Part shown: in pieces, positions 1 through 19,275 of the stretch | Position numbering within the stretch: the stretch's first letter is position 1 | How the letters are laid out: every line of letters begins with the position of its first letter | NCBI GenBank assembly: GCA_024734555.1 | Contig: JANPWX010000247.1 | Location: 763,267 to 827,266 of the forward strand | Length of the DNA stretch: 64,000 nucleotides | Origin: Trochalopteron elliotii | Lineage: Eukaryota; Chordata; Aves; Passeriformes; Leiothrichidae | Direction of reading: 5' to 3' | Translations under genes and position numbers: made by a program | Notes under the pieces: model-generated | What the model was told of the DNA's origin: nothing | Database searches by the model: none | Seen by the model: the letters and a program-made list of their open reading frames with translations, nothing else

Positions 1-5780
<5,780 letters not shown>

Positions 5781-6020
5781 GCCTTTAACAAGTACAAAAG
5801 GGAAGGATTTTGTCTCCAGAATGTGGACAAGGCACCTCTTGCAAAAAGAAGGAAAATGAAAAAAACAAGTACAAGCACAGAGACACGTAGCAGCTCCAGT
5901 GAAAGTTCCCATTCTTCTTCCTCTCATTCTCATGGTAAAACTACACCCACAAAGACATTGCAGCCCACAAACCCTACAGACAGCAATAACCCAGAAACCA
6001 TCTTCCAGTTCTCCGACTGA
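5781..6020 (+). CDS. RPS6KA5: RPS6KA5 (MSK1) terminal coding exon: NLS and Ser-rich tail
   Basis: This last coding exon has 79 codons and a TGA stop at 6018-6020. It begins AFNKYKREGF. The basic run AKRRKMKK at 5841-5864 matches the MSK1 C-terminal nuclear-localisation and MAPK-docking region. A Ser-rich stretch follows (about residues 37-50 of the exon), equivalent to the autophosphorylated tail. The protein ends NPETIFQFSD. As I remember it, human MSK1 has three further residues after FSD, so this copy would stop three codons early; this is a comparison from memory. The Ser/His-rich tail separates MSK1 from MSK2. No frameshift or internal stop is seen, and the gene looks functional. Confidence 0.96.
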   Translation, partial: AFNKYKREGFCLQNVDKAPLAKRRKMKKTSTSTETRSSSSESSHSSSSHSHGKTTPTKTLQPTNPTDSNNPETIFQFSD

Positions 6021-7114
6021 GAAGCAGAGAATATCCTGTCTCGAGGAGTTCAGTGGTTATAGACTTGGCAGTACCTGTTTGTCTTCTGCCCTTCCTCCCT
6101 GCGGCTTACAGGCTGCTACAGGAAGACCTCTGTTGCTTTAGAAATGTATTTTAGTCATACCTTTTTAGCTTTGTATTTCCATACCTTTCCTTTTAGCGTT
6201 GTTTGGTATCACTGGATATAGTATAATACTGTTATACAACCAGCATTGTATTCTCTGAGGGCTAAATTACTGGTGTGCAGTCAAGCTCAAGGTAAGTGGC
6301 TGTGCTGCTCATGGTACCGCTTGGAAGAAGACTGTTCCTCAGTGTCACAATCTTCCTCCCAGTTCCTTCCCCACTGCTCAAAGAAAGGAAAGCTCTGTAA
6401 CATATATAGAACTTCAGGATCTTCTGCTCTTACTCAGCTCTGTGAAGAATGTTAGAGAATTTGATTCTTCATGCATGTAAAGAATCATTGGTACAATGCA
6501 CCAAAGCAGTATAGTACTTTAAAGCCTTTTAAATTTATGATTATCTTCTGTCCCATTTATTTGAATTTTAAGATCAAAATGAAGCAGTATGGAACTCTTA
6601 TTTTGTTTAAAAAATAACTCCACTTATCTTGTTCTAAACAACTGAGAATAGCAGTCTTAGATTTTTTAATTTATTTATTTTTTTTAAACACTTCTAGGGT
6701 AAAAGATATCTGATAAGGTGAGATGTCTAGTACTGTGATACAATAATTTTTATTTTTTGAAGTTATTAACTTCTAAAAGATTTTACAGATTCTAAAATGT
6801 AATGCTATAAGAGAAAATTAAATTTCGTATTTCATGCTTTGAAAAACAATAACATGTTAAAATACCTATTTCAAGATTTAATTATAGTTTATATTTTCTT
6901 TTTATAGTTACACAATAATTCTAAAATGCTAAGATTTTTTTAATGATGAGAAAACTCCAGTTTCGACATTTGTTATTATAGGGTCCATAAAAATGCATAC
7001 CAAGTTATTTGAATTTTTGCATTGTGCAAATATGGCAGTCTAATAGTGACTGTAAAATATTAGAATATATGTTTTATTTTTTGCACTTTACAACATCCAA
7101 AGGAGATGTTTTAG

Positions 7115-7120
7115 AATAAA
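7115..7120 (+). terminator. RPS6KA5: Candidate proximal poly(A) signal of RPS6KA5
   Basis: A perfect AATAAA lies about 1.1 kb after the stop codon in the same strand. Use in vivo is not shown by sequence alone. Confidence 0.35.
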
Positions 7121-8255
7121 GTGCACTCAGATCTCTCTTCCTACAAGGTGCTGAGCACTGTTTTATTGGGCTGAATGACCTGAAATCCACCATATTTGGT
7201 GGTTGTGGTCATTGTGAAGGAGAATTCTGTACTTTGCAGGAGTGAATCCCTGTATATTACCCACTGTTTTCATTCCTTACTGTAAAATGCAAAGCTCTTT
7301 CTATCTTGCTTTTACATTGTATATAAAAATACTAGACCTGGGCACCTTGTGTAGTGTAGATGTTAACAACTTATGCACTGGGAATACTAAAGGGAAATTA
7401 TATTGAACACTGTGCTTCACAACTTGTTCACTGTGGTGTTCTACAGTGAAGTATTTCCTACTGTGATAGTATAGTATGTAAATAACTGTTTGGAATCATA
7501 AATGTGACTTACAGAAACATCAGCATAAAGTTTTAAATCAGTATATTTTATAAATTTATGGAGAGCTCTTTTATAGCTTGTATTCTCAATGACTAGGGGT
7601 AACTTAAGTGCTAAAGATGACTCCTGTTTTGCAAATGCTTACATGTGTAAGTTTCCACTGAAGTCAGAGAGGCTCCTTGTCATATGCCTAAATTTGTGTG
7701 ATGGAAGACTAATTGACTAGAGGATTTTGTTAACAGCTGTCTCTATCCTAAAGTAACCTTAATCCAAACCCTATGCAAAAAAAAAAGTTATAGAAATTGT
7801 TTATATCGGTGGTTTTATTTATAGAATTATATCAGATATCAGTATTGACAAATACAATACATCCATGTTTACAGGGATTGTGTGTATCAAAACAAGGCTT
7901 TGTAGCCCAACATGTTTGTTCTGTGTTTCTTTAATATAAATAATGGCATTCTGAGGTTTTGGAATTGCTCATGTGAAATAGTTTACTACTTTCTTGATGT
8001 GAATGTCAACAGTAATTGCAGCATTAATTTCAGGTTGATGTGAATATTGAGATTTGCACTGTTTATGTAGAAGTAGTATATTTAAAGATCAGTCTATGTG
8101 CTAATAACACAACCAGTTTTAAGTGGCTGATGTTTAAGTATTGAAAAAATAATTGTCAATGTAATATATTCAGGTTTGCTTTCTGAATGCTCTCTTTGGA
8201 AGTAATCTCAATAGTGAACATGGCTCATTTGTAAAAGAATACTTTTCCTCTCCCA

Positions 8256-8261
8256 AATAAA
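8256..8261 (+). terminator. RPS6KA5: Candidate distal poly(A) signal of RPS6KA5
   Basis: A perfect AATAAA is followed within 25 bases by a CA-containing stretch (AATACAACAAAC). A further AATAAA at 8769-8774 could serve an even longer form. Confidence 0.4.
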
Positions 8262-8276
8262 CTTGCTGTAAATACA

Positions 8277-11200
8277 ACAAACAATCCACCATTAATACTT
8301 GTTATGCACACAGTATAAGTGAATTGGGAGATTGGAGAACAGGTTGTTTGTAAAGTTTGCACTTTGAAGAGTTCATGGAACTTGTTGTCTTCGTGATGAG
8401 GACAACAAAAAGCAATTTCAGTCTGATTTCATTTAAGTGTAAGAAACTTTTGGATGCCAGGGGGATTTGGAATATTGTGACCCAGCTGAAAGAGCTTAAA
8501 TGTTAGGAACACAGAACAGTTGTTTTCCTGTTGGGAAATCTAAACTGTTTCTTGATAAGCCAATGAAACAACAAGAATGTTTGCACTAAACAATAGATAA
8601 CAAAGATACTAAGTACTAGAGATAATGGCTGTACTGTCAGTCTTTTTTTCTATACAGGTTTTGAGAGACTGTCATGAGACTGAAGTTACTAGAATACATC
8701 CCTTGTATCAAAGACAACTTTTATGGCTGAATATTTGTGTCCTCTTTGTGTTCTCATGGTAGTTGTTTAATAAAAATTTAAACCCAGGGATTTTTCTTTT
8801 GGGCAGGGCTTAAGTACATTTAGGTATCACCTTGTATTTGCTTTGAACCAGTTACCCAGGATAGCTGAAATGTTTATGGCCTCTGACTGCCTGCTGCCTC
8901 CAGGTAACAGAGCTCTTGAGGAAGTGTATTTGACACTAAGCTGTCTGAATTTTTAGATTAGCATCTTTACATAAACAACTGCTGATGTACATACACATTG
9001 ATATATTGGAACTTGAGTTGCAAACTAGACAGCTCAAGAGTAAGTTTATTTCGTGTTCTGATGTCTCTGCAGGAGAGTATTCACTCTTTTGCAGAACAGC
9101 ATTTTAATCTGTTTTCCAGCCTGGAACTCAAGGTCATATAAAGACCATGGGCCATGTTTTTTATACTCAACCACTGTTTCAAATCTGAAGTGTACAAGAT
9201 AATCTTCATTAGTACTATAAATAGTTTATATTGTCTTGGTGAAGAGGTGTTACACTGTAAATTATATGTATACTTGGATTAAGTTTTCTTCACAGTGCTG
9301 CTATACCTCAATCAGCTTTAATGTCTAGTAATGATATCTGTCTGCTGTCAGAAATACAGTGCTGTCAGCAGTGTTGTAGGCAGATTTGTATGAAAAGTCA
9401 AATTTCTTATGAGTAAAGATTTCAATTAGTGTGGGTTTTAATCTAATCTTCAAAGTACTCAATATCTGGTAAAACCGTTTCTTTATAATACTTCTAGAAA
9501 CACAAATATTTATATTATCAGGTAATTCTGCTAAAGCATTTAAAGAAATACAAAGAAAATAACATGACTTACTGTTTCTCTGGCTTAGTGAAATTTCTAT
9601 ACTTCAAGGAAAAGAATCAGTGTATTTGGCATATGTATTGTTTATTGCTATGAAAAAACCCCTATTAAATACTTCATTAAACAGTTGGGGGGTGAGGGGC
9701 AACATGCATTGCATCACAGAATGGATTGAGGCTTCAAATTGACTCTGCTGATGGACGTATTTTCTCAGCCTTTTTCCATGGCTACTTTTCTGAACAAAGT
9801 AATGATTCCTACACAGCTGTATCCCTTCTCAGTCATCTGAGAAGAGAATAATTCTCAGCAGAAAATGTGTTCATTGGTTGTAATGAAATATTGCAGAAGC
9901 ATCTTATATTTTTAATTTGTGCATGTGTTCTCTGCATGTAAATACATGTTGTATTGCATGTCTAGATCTCAATTTAAAGTAATATGCCTTGATTAAGAGA
10001 ACTTGTATTTTAAAAATGGGTTCTGGACTTGCACAGATTTGGAGGACCAGATAAGGAGGCTGCTGCAGAACAGGAAGGAGGTTGTAAGAAGTCAGAGGTG
10101 AGAAGCTTCTGGGGAAGATAATTTCAGGGGGAATTTCTCCCCTGGCTGTCTCCATGTGCACTTATTATTGACTGACAGTGAATTGCAAGCTTTCTTGCCA
10201 GTTGTCTAACACAAACATATTTCCTACCTCTGCAGGTCCCTCAGTATGTGTGTGTGTGTAGCTTTATAACATTTAGTTTATCATATTGAAATTATTTGTT
10301 ATGTTTCAAGTGTCATTCTGGGTGTTTTTAGTAAGTTAATGGTCTTCATTCCTTCCCTCATGTGAAGTGGGGAAAGTTAGTCTTTTTCACAATCCAGTTT
10401 TTGCATGGCAAACATGACATTGCCTTCCTTCAGTTGAGATGGTTGACTGAATATTCTGGATTGAGAGGACAGAATATAACATGGGTATTTCAGCTGTAAA
10501 GAGATAAGTGTTTTGATCTTTGCCAGTGAGAAACACTTCTCAGTTTGGTCCCTTGTCCCACAAGGCACTGGATTCTCTAAAAGTAGAAGAAATGCAGAGC
10601 TGTTCACTAGCTCTCACCTGCCATCACACACTTTCATATATCATATATTAAATAGATTCTGAATGTTCAGAACACCTGTGTAGAAAAGAAAACTCAGACT
10701 GATTCCTGTAGGCTGCACTAGAAAATAAAGTGATGCTTTCAATTACATAGACAAGCTGAAACAGTCTCTTGTTTGTTGTACTCAGAAACTGCATAGTGGA
10801 GAAATGCAAGAGACCTGCAATAATGTAAATTTCAAGAAAACATGTATTTTGACAACCTTCATGTTCTGTGTGATAGAAATGGAAGACAGCAATTGGCTGT
10901 GAAACAATTTTAAGTATTTAGGTAGAGATGCTATGGGCTGGTCTGACTAATACTTTATTCAGTGGTAGAAAGGAATCCATATTATTCAAATGTAAAATTA
11001 CTTTTAAAAATTGGCAACCAGTCTAACTGTATTTACAACAGTCATGCAGAAGTCTGCTAACTTCCTTTGAAATGCCAGTAATAAAGGAAAAAAAACCAGA
11101 AGTATTCTTTTAATTGCTTCAGGAACTGCCAAAAAACCTAACAGACGAAACTGCACAAACTGATTGCAAACTTCTCACAGCTTTCTTAATACAAAGATAT

Positions 11201-14200
11201 TTGTCAACAAATCTAGCATCAAATCTTAAAATTGGTCTCATTTGTGTTCATCTGATTTTCCCTAGCTGTTTTGTTTATTTTGGTAAATGTGTAGTTGCCT
11301 TAGTATGACCAAAGGTCTATTTTTGTAAGTAGGAGAAAAAGGATTTAGGATTAGGCCTTGTGAATAACCAAAGGAAATCTGTTTGGAAGTGTAACCATTC
11401 AAAATATGCATATATATTAATGATATATGCTGATAAAACTATGTCTAACCAAGTACATTTTATCTAAGTTATGGGTGTCATTTTGTGTGACATTCAGCTG
11501 TGCTAAAAATGCTCTCAAGTGTAAAGTCTTTGGAGCTTAGGAGAGTGAGAAGAAGTGGGGAAATTTACAGATGATGCTGCAAAGAGGGGACAATGCTTGA
11601 AATTTGTCCCTAAGTTACTCGAGGTGACTGGTTATAGAGGTATCATTGTATGGTCTGCAGAAGCTCACTCAGTAGTAATAGTACGTATGCTTTTTTTCTT
11701 TTAAAAGTAATATACAGGGGAGAAAAGAAACTAAATTCACAAAAGCAGCAAATACCTCAAAGCTTTTCTCAGATGTCTTCTTAATGAGTTCTCATCCTTT
11801 AAACAGATAACTCTGCTGTATGTACAGTTACTCTTGTTGAAGCTATGCCTGCTTGAGGGAACAGGATCCCACTCTGGTGTTGTGTTCACTGTAGAGGGAT
11901 GCTACAAATTAGAGCTCAAGGTGCTGTGTCCCTGCTGCTTTTAAGTTTAAGTGTTCATACAGTTCTGCTCAGTACATATCACCATGTCAGTCCAATTGGT
12001 ATGCAGCTGTGGCAGGTCAGTTCAATTTTAGTGCTGTCAAATTAAAAGGAAGATTTGAGATCTACTTCAGGACCAACGTGACAACAGGCTTTGAATCTTA
12101 ACATACATGTAGATTACAAAAATGAATAAAAGTTTGGCATTGGCTTTTCACCCTTGAAAGTCTAAAGATGCTCCTGTAGCAAATGTGGATGCATACAGAT
12201 GTCTTTACAGTATTGATCTCTTTTACCTGCAGAGAAAGAAATCTGCAAAATTGTTTCTTACCAGATAAAAACTTTTGCTGGAGTCCTAGTAGAAGAAATC
12301 ATCCCTAATTTCTACCTTTACCTTTGAAGCTGTGAAGGCAAAAAATGAATTGGTGACAGATTCTGACAGCTGGTTATAAAGGAGCAGGATGTGTTAATTT
12401 GCAGCGAGAGGAACAGGGCGTTCTATTTCATGTGTCAGTGTGGGCAGGGAGTGGGGAGAGGGAAAGAAATGGGAAGAAGGGAATGCTGAGTGCTTTGCCT
12501 CACTGTCATTTACAGGACATTCTGGTTGCACACGATTGCTTTTGAAGGAGCAATGATCTCCACATTCAAATCTTTTTGAATGAAAAAAACACAGATTAAC
12601 CTGACAACTTTTCTTTTTGGAAACAGTGCCATTTTCAAGTGGCAGATACAGTATTGTGGACTTTGATTTCCTTATTTCCTCAATGCCAGTTATCAACAGA
12701 TTGCAGTGAAATTTTCTTCTTGACAAATACGCACTTCTGTAAAATTCTTTGTCATGCCAACAAAGTGCAAAACCTGGTGATAGAAATTTATCAAAAAGCA
12801 CGAGAATTTTTTCCAGTATTCAGAAAATGAATGAGGATTCTTGGAGTGAGTCTAGAGGAGGATTCTGAATTCGATGGGAAAAGTACTAGAAGAAAGGATA
12901 ATTTTGTCAATACAGTGATGGAGAAAATACAGGAAAACTGTGTTCTGGAAGACTGCTCAAGACTTTTGGAAGATTAGTGGAACCAGATGTCAGCTGAATG
13001 CTCCTGTCTCTAGAGCTGTTGAAGCCTAACCATGCTTATTTGAAGGATGATAAGCCCAGCCTGTAGGCCAGTCCTGTCAGAGCCACAGGTTTTAGGAAAA
13101 TCTAGTGTTGGGCTTCTTTCTTGGAAGGTACTTCTCCTTATTTGCAAATTTTGTTAACCACCAGGGTATGATCAATGTTTTGCAAATCAGAATCTTCTGC
13201 TATGTTGGAATGATAACTGTATTGAAGGTTTTTGTCTTCAGCAGCCTGTTTTCTTCTTCAGGGTATGGTGTTCAAAATAGGAAGATATTTTTTTGTTGTT
13301 CTTGTTGTTGCCCTACATTGTGTGGTTAACCACTGTGGTGGCTTCAAAGTTAACACAAAGCAATCTGAAGAAGTACTTCATGTTATTGTTAACAAGTCAG
13401 CCTTGGATTCCCATAGGAGGAGAAGCTCTTGCCAGAGCTGTGCACAGTGCAGAGCAATAGCATGAGTATTCCCTGTGGTTGCTGGTGGCCTGCATGTCCG
13501 TTGCTCTTCCTGCTCTTGAAGTTGCTTGTGCTGGGAACTCTTCTCACAGAAAAATGTGAAAAAGATAAACCAAACATCTGTATGCTAGGCAGATGGTGAT
13601 ACTTGGGTGAAGGTACTTTTATTGGTAATAACCAGGGAGTTTATTGGCTGTTGCATTATTCATGACTTCTCTGGCATTAGGGAGAAGTATCTGAACAAGT
13701 CTCTAAGACAGACTGATAGTATTTGAGCCATTACTGATCTCCAGCAGTGTCAGGAGCTTGAGTTTGAAGGAGAATGTATGAATATGCCTATATATGGTAA
13801 AATCCTATGCTATAATGCTATCATCATACCCAAAGAATCCTACATCTTTCTAGTATACATTGGGATTAAGTAGGTTGTTTAGATTTTTCAGGGGATGTGT
13901 GCATGGTGTTTGCTTTTAATTACTATTACTTATTTTTAGTCCCCTTATTGTATACTTAGTTCAGTCCTGGCCATTCTATTTATGTTAACTCACTTATCTC
14001 TTTGATTTCTGTAGTCTTTCTGTTTGTCCTGAAAGGTAATACAGGGCTATTTCTGCCCAAAAAGAACTGTAGTGTCAAGTGGCCAATTTATAGAGGAAAT
14101 AAAAGTATGAAGAAAGGCTATGCAATAAACTTTTTTGTTTATCAGTGTGGAAATACCCAGCTTAAATTACACTGGTCATTAAATAGGTACCTTACTCTTC

Positions 14201-17200
14201 AGATGACTTAACTCACAAACAGAATGAATAGTGTTAGAAATACAAAAAGAACTGTTTTAAAAATAACGATATAATTAAAAACTTTGGGCAGGGGAAATGA
14301 GTGCAAACCAAAAGGCATGATCTGAAGTAGCACTTTCAAACTTCTATCTAAATATACTCTGAACAAGGTGCCAGATCTGGCTGGCTGGCTTATCTTTTGC
14401 ACTTCAAAGTAGAGTTAGATCAGCAGCAGGTAGGAGAAACCAGCTTTGTCCTGCAGATGTGGGACTTCAGATTTTCGAGAATCTGTACTTGGATCCAGCA
14501 GGAGCAGTAAGAGGCTGAAACTGGCAGTTAGTCCCCAGAAACTTTGTCTGTGAATCACCTTTGTGAAGACAGACATAAGTCCACAGGAGGATAGTTCACA
14601 TCCATTTCCAACCAGCTGTAGTCACAGTAACAGGATTGTTTTCTACTTGAGTTTTTATCAAGCAGCTAAAAAAAGCATATATGCTGTTCTTACTTTATCT
14701 GTGCTGATAGAATAATCTCTAGGGCAGTGAAGCAGACTGGAAATTATATTCTGTGGTTTCAGATGAATGTTAGACCTTTTGGAGACTTCTTTGATCATAT
14801 TACTGTATTTTAAATGAACTGTGTTTCAGTTGTAATCTCTGGAAATACCAAGTTGAGCTTTTCATGGAAAGGAACTATGAAATATTAGAGGATATGAAGC
14901 AGAAAAAATTAATTTTAGAGAATCTCAGAAGCTGCAGAGTTTGTCTTTTGACCTACAAGAGCAAGTGTTTAGCAACAGAGTTTTGAAAGGCTGAGTTAGA
15001 CCAGATGAGGTACGTTGTAGTGTGTAAAGCTAACTGAATATGGTAAAAACATCAGAAATGTAATGCTGAGTCAAACCAGAGGGGCCAGAATTGCACCAGC
15101 ACTCCAGTGCAGATTGCAGTGTGGGCTATGCTGTGGCAGAATGATGCTGGCTGGATTGTCCTCAGTAGTCTTTTCAGTGAGGTCTGGTGTTTTGTAGGTG
15201 CCACTGCACAATGCAGCAAGGATTTCAGGGAATTGTCTGGGATTTCTTGACATCCTGTATCAAATGTAAATCAGTTGTCTCTAGACAAGTAACTTGTGTT
15301 TGACCAGTTAATGTTGCCTGAAAAACATCCAGTCATGTTTTGGAGACATCAAGACTGGAAGAATCTGCTGCCTCTTTGGTATTTAACCAAATAGTTAATT
15401 ATTGTGCTGACTTTTATAAAGTCTGATTTCTTATATAACTTTATTTAGAGCAGGTCTTAACTTGTTTCTGGTTTTTTTTGTTTTTTGTTTTCTGTGTTAC
15501 TGTTTTTAAATACTGTTTTCTTTATGTGATATTTAATTTCTAGAACATAAAGCAGTTGGTTTTTTTTTTTTAATTCTGCCAGTTGTTATGGCAGAAAGTG
15601 GTGACTTGTTAGGTCTCTGAACTCATATTTGCTATGCAGAAATAGCAGCTCACACTTGTGTTGCTGGGTCCACTTTATAGTGTTTCTGACTAGTAGGAGT
15701 ATGGATCTCTTGGAATTTTCCCCAGTTGATCCTAGAAAGTCTCCTTCTCTGCTCTCTGCTAAGGACCTTGCTTCTGGGACATAACGTAGCCTTGTATGCA
15801 AATTTTCTCTTCGGGTCACATCAGGCTGGGCAGGCTGTGTTCTCCCACTGTCTTCCACCTTCCTTTGGCACATAGGCACAGCCCAGTGTCCTCAGGATGC
15901 CCCTGGTGTTCCATGGCCTGTTCAAAGACACATGGTGAGCCCTAGGAGAGCCACTCTTTGTTGAAGACTATTTTGTACTAATTCTAGATCTGCTGATTTT
16001 TTAAAGACTCCTCTCTAGTATTAACAGAATTGAAACATCTCATTTAAATGCATGATTTTTCACTCTTTCTAAACACAGAACAAAAATAGTTGCTGAGCAC
16101 TCCTTTGTCACCAATGCTTTTCTTTCCTCGGGACAGTAATGAACAGGTGATGTTGCTAAAATTACTCATTGTCCTCGGCAACTTTCTTAGCCATTTGTCG
16201 TAGTACTCACAACATACAGTGTTTTCTGTCAATGTTTTAAGCTAGCTACAGGTTTAGAAATTTTCCGAAGTTATATGTAGCTTTCGACTCCCTCTGGTGG
16301 TCTGGCAATGGAGCTGGCAAATAGTTTAACTATTGCTGACTGCAACAAGCAACTCGTTTGAATAAGTATGACATTGTATTTCACTTTTACCCTTAAAAAA
16401 TAGTCAAAATTGGTACATGACTGGTTTTCTGTTTTTAAAAGTAGAAGCCTAATGAAGTGCAAAACCGTTGTATCTTTCTAAAAACATATAATTACTATTT
16501 TTTTTAAATCCATACTACTATTCTGGACACTGTTTTCATAAGTAAGTCAAAAGAATAGGAAAACATCTTTGCCTCTGAGGTTCAATTTGTCTAGGAAGAG
16601 ATTCTTTGAGTTTAAGCTGGAGATTAAGCTACAATCTTGATCACATCTAAAATTTACCTGAACTGTGTCTGTAAGTTTTGTTATTGTACAAAGACAGTGC
16701 TGGATCCCTCTTCACCTGCTTCCCTATGAGCAGTGTTGGACACCAGTTTGAAATAAAGCAGGAAAGAGGTTTATCATGAGAGTAGCACAATGAAAGACCC
16801 ATCATTAGACCCTACCCTGGCTTTTCTGTGAACTTAAAAGTAGCCAGAGCACTTATCTGAAATCCTTAGATCTTTGAACAAGACTGAAATGTTTTATACT
16901 AACACAATAAAAAAGAAACAGCAAACTATAGCATTTTTCTTCCCATTTTACTTCCTATTTCTTACTACATGTTAATATAGGATAGCAAATTTACTGGCAC
17001 CATACCATTGTAAAAGTACAGTTGTGGAGCAAGTTGCAATTCAGATATAAATACATTTATTCAGCCTCTAAAAAACAGTGGTGTGAGTTGGTTGGTTTTT
17101 TTTAATTCTAGGAGGTGACTTTTTTTTGTGTGTAAATGCATGCATTTGTGGTGCAGAGGATATTTCCAGGCACAGTGTGGCAGGTTTAAAATGTAATATG

Positions 17201-19080
17201 AAACACTAAGCTGGAAGAATATGATATATGATATTAGTAGATACTGGCAGTTGAGTGATACTCTATTGCCCATTCACTGGCAGTGCTGGCTCTCATTTCA
17301 CATGAGTGGGCTTGGAAAGGACTTCTTTTGGAGTCTGACTTCTTTTTTTTTTGCAGCATACTTAGTAATTAAATTTTGGATTCAGACAATCAATATCAAT
17401 GACTACTAGCCCCTGTCATTTATTAAAGACTGTGAATTAACATCAAGGGATTTCATAAAATAGTAAAAAAATCTTTTTGTCTGATTGTACAAGCATACAT
17501 TCAATTTTCAGTATCAATTTCCCATAATCTCACAAGTGCGTTATGAACTGAATCACTTTGAAGGCAGCAAACTACAAAATCAAAAGTCCATCATGAGGAA
17601 AGCTTTTTCCTAAGTTTTCTTGAATTGTTTTGTGTATTTTAACTTTCAAACAGCCATAAGGGCTTAATGGTTTACAAGATAATGTACATTTGCAAATGTA
17701 ACTATTTTATCTCTTAGAAAATAAACTCATCTAAGTACAAAACCTTGAAATGTTGAAATAATTTGATAAAAGTTTATTTCACATTTTTACTTTACTGTCT
17801 TCCTTGCTATGAGGCAGCATGGGCAGGTTTTATAATGGGCTTGTTGTCAGACTGTTGATTTAGTGGACACTATTCAGTCTCACTTCGCTTCAAACAGCAT
17901 TTTTGTACTCTCAGAAAGGAGACAAATGTCACTGTGAAATTATTTCTTCAAACAATTTTCATATGGTCTGTTCTCAATTTCATAGAGATTACTGACTTCA
18001 GTAGGAATGGAGAACTGTGTAGTTGCCTCCTTTCTCTAACAGTGCTGCACTAACTGAAAAAAAAAAAAAGACTTTGATTCCAGTAAAAGTTTTGCTTCCA
18101 TAATGGTTGAGCTGTGCTCTTCACTGTAGGGAAATTAATTATCACACTAATGAGTTTTGGCATGAGAATTTTTGCACTTCATATTCGAGAAAATAGCAGA
18201 CGGTAGTAGGAGTTGATTATGATTGCCTTAAAATGCAAATAGTATTTGAGTTGCATCTCTGATCACTTGCAGTAGGAATATATTTAACATTCTAATAGGC
18301 ATTACAATGTTGATTTTTAACTGAAAGATAAAAGATTGGTAAAATTACCATTTGTGCTGAGGAAAAGCTTTTTAATGTTTACTTTTTTTAAATTTTACTA
18401 TGGATATATTAGAAAAGAACTTTTATGCTGTCTTCTGTACCATCACATTTCCCCCCAAATTGTTTTCTTTCTCTGATGTATGCTGTAGGTAGAAAAAAAA
18501 TTTCATAGTCATCATTATGACTAGCAGTTTCAGACAAACCTTTTGGAAAAAAAGCAGCATGCTGCTGATCAGTGTGCCAAACTAAAACCAGAGTAGTAGG
18601 TAAACTTGCATACTAAACACTTTTTCTTTAAATAGTGAAACAATGCTGGGCATTAAGCATTGCTGACCTTTGACACAAGTTGGCTGTTAATCTTAGATTC
18701 TTCCCTGCCACTTCAGTGGTGAATAGTATTTGTCTAAGAAGCCAAAAATTTGGTCTGGAATGAAAAACCCATTGACCCTGTAAGTTTGCTTGCAGGAGGT
18801 TTTTTCCTCTCCTCTGGGTTTTGAGCATTCTATTTTCATATGTTGCCTTTATAAATGAATGCACTTTTTGAATTGGTTTTTCTAATTCCTTGTTATAGAA
18901 TGTTTAATATCTCAGCAGAGATTAAAGTGCTACTTTATTTAAGTCAGTTTATATTCTCTCTAACATTGTCACCATTTTAAAGGCCCATCACACCTGTTTC
19001 TCATAGATCTGTGTGGAGTGTTAGTGCAGAAAGTTTCTTTACCAGGTTTATTTTCAGAGAAGCGTGAGAGTACCATATCA
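8277..19080. other. Intergenic DNA between RPS6KA5 and TTC7B, first part
   Basis: I find no conserved coding exon, RNA gene or recognisable recent repeat in this stretch. It contains a short TG run near 10251-10259 and the usual T- and A-runs. The longest open frame is 135 codons on the minus strand at 12394-12801. It begins at a non-ATG codon and resembles no family I know. Some of this DNA may belong to longer RPS6KA5 3' UTR forms. Confidence 0.6.
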
Positions 19081-19085
19081 GTGTG
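19081..19085. repeat. Target-site duplication, left copy (GTGTG)
   Basis: The 5-bp word GTGTG sits directly before the TG start of the LTR and is repeated directly after its CA end at 20160-20164. The word is low in complexity, so chance agreement is possible. Confidence 0.6.
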
Positions 19086-19264
19086 TGTATTGGGTTTGTG
19101 TGGGCAGGTTTTGGTCATGGAGAGGACACTGCAGGAGCAGCTTCTGTGAGAAGCTGCTGAAGCATCCCTCACATCCAGCAAAGCCAGTGCCAGTTGGCTC
19201 CAGGATGGACCCACCACTGGCCACGGCTGAGTTCATCAGAAATGATAGTAAACCCTTTGTGGTA

Positions 19265-19275
19265 ACATATTTAAG
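19265..19275 (+). promoter_or_regulatory. TATA-like box of the solo LTR
   Basis: ACATATTTAAG occurs about 180 bases into the LTR, the expected position of the U3 core promoter in this LTR class. The element is in the sense orientation relative to TTC7B. Confidence 0.45.

Larger units (their letters stand above)
6021..8276 (+). other. RPS6KA5: RPS6KA5 3' UTR (probable extent)
   Basis: This AT- and T-rich sequence directly follows the stop codon, has no further acceptor-linked coding exon, and contains AATAAA hexamers. The 3' limit is inferred: the distal hexamer at 8256 gives an end near 8276, the one at 7115 would give a shorter form, and a further one at 8769 could extend it. A small open frame at 6246-6455 has no recognisable similarity. 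Confidence 0.5.

Noticed and set aside
5899..6141. 80-codon open frame overlapping the last RPS6KA5 exon
   Set aside because: It is a shadow of the Ser-rich tail in another frame that runs into the 3' UTR. The reading frame matching MSK1 is unambiguous.
12394..12801. 135-codon minus-strand open frame, Cys/His-containing
   Set aside because: It has a non-ATG start, no recognisable domain, no spaced Cys/His pattern of a zinc finger, and no splice or promoter context.
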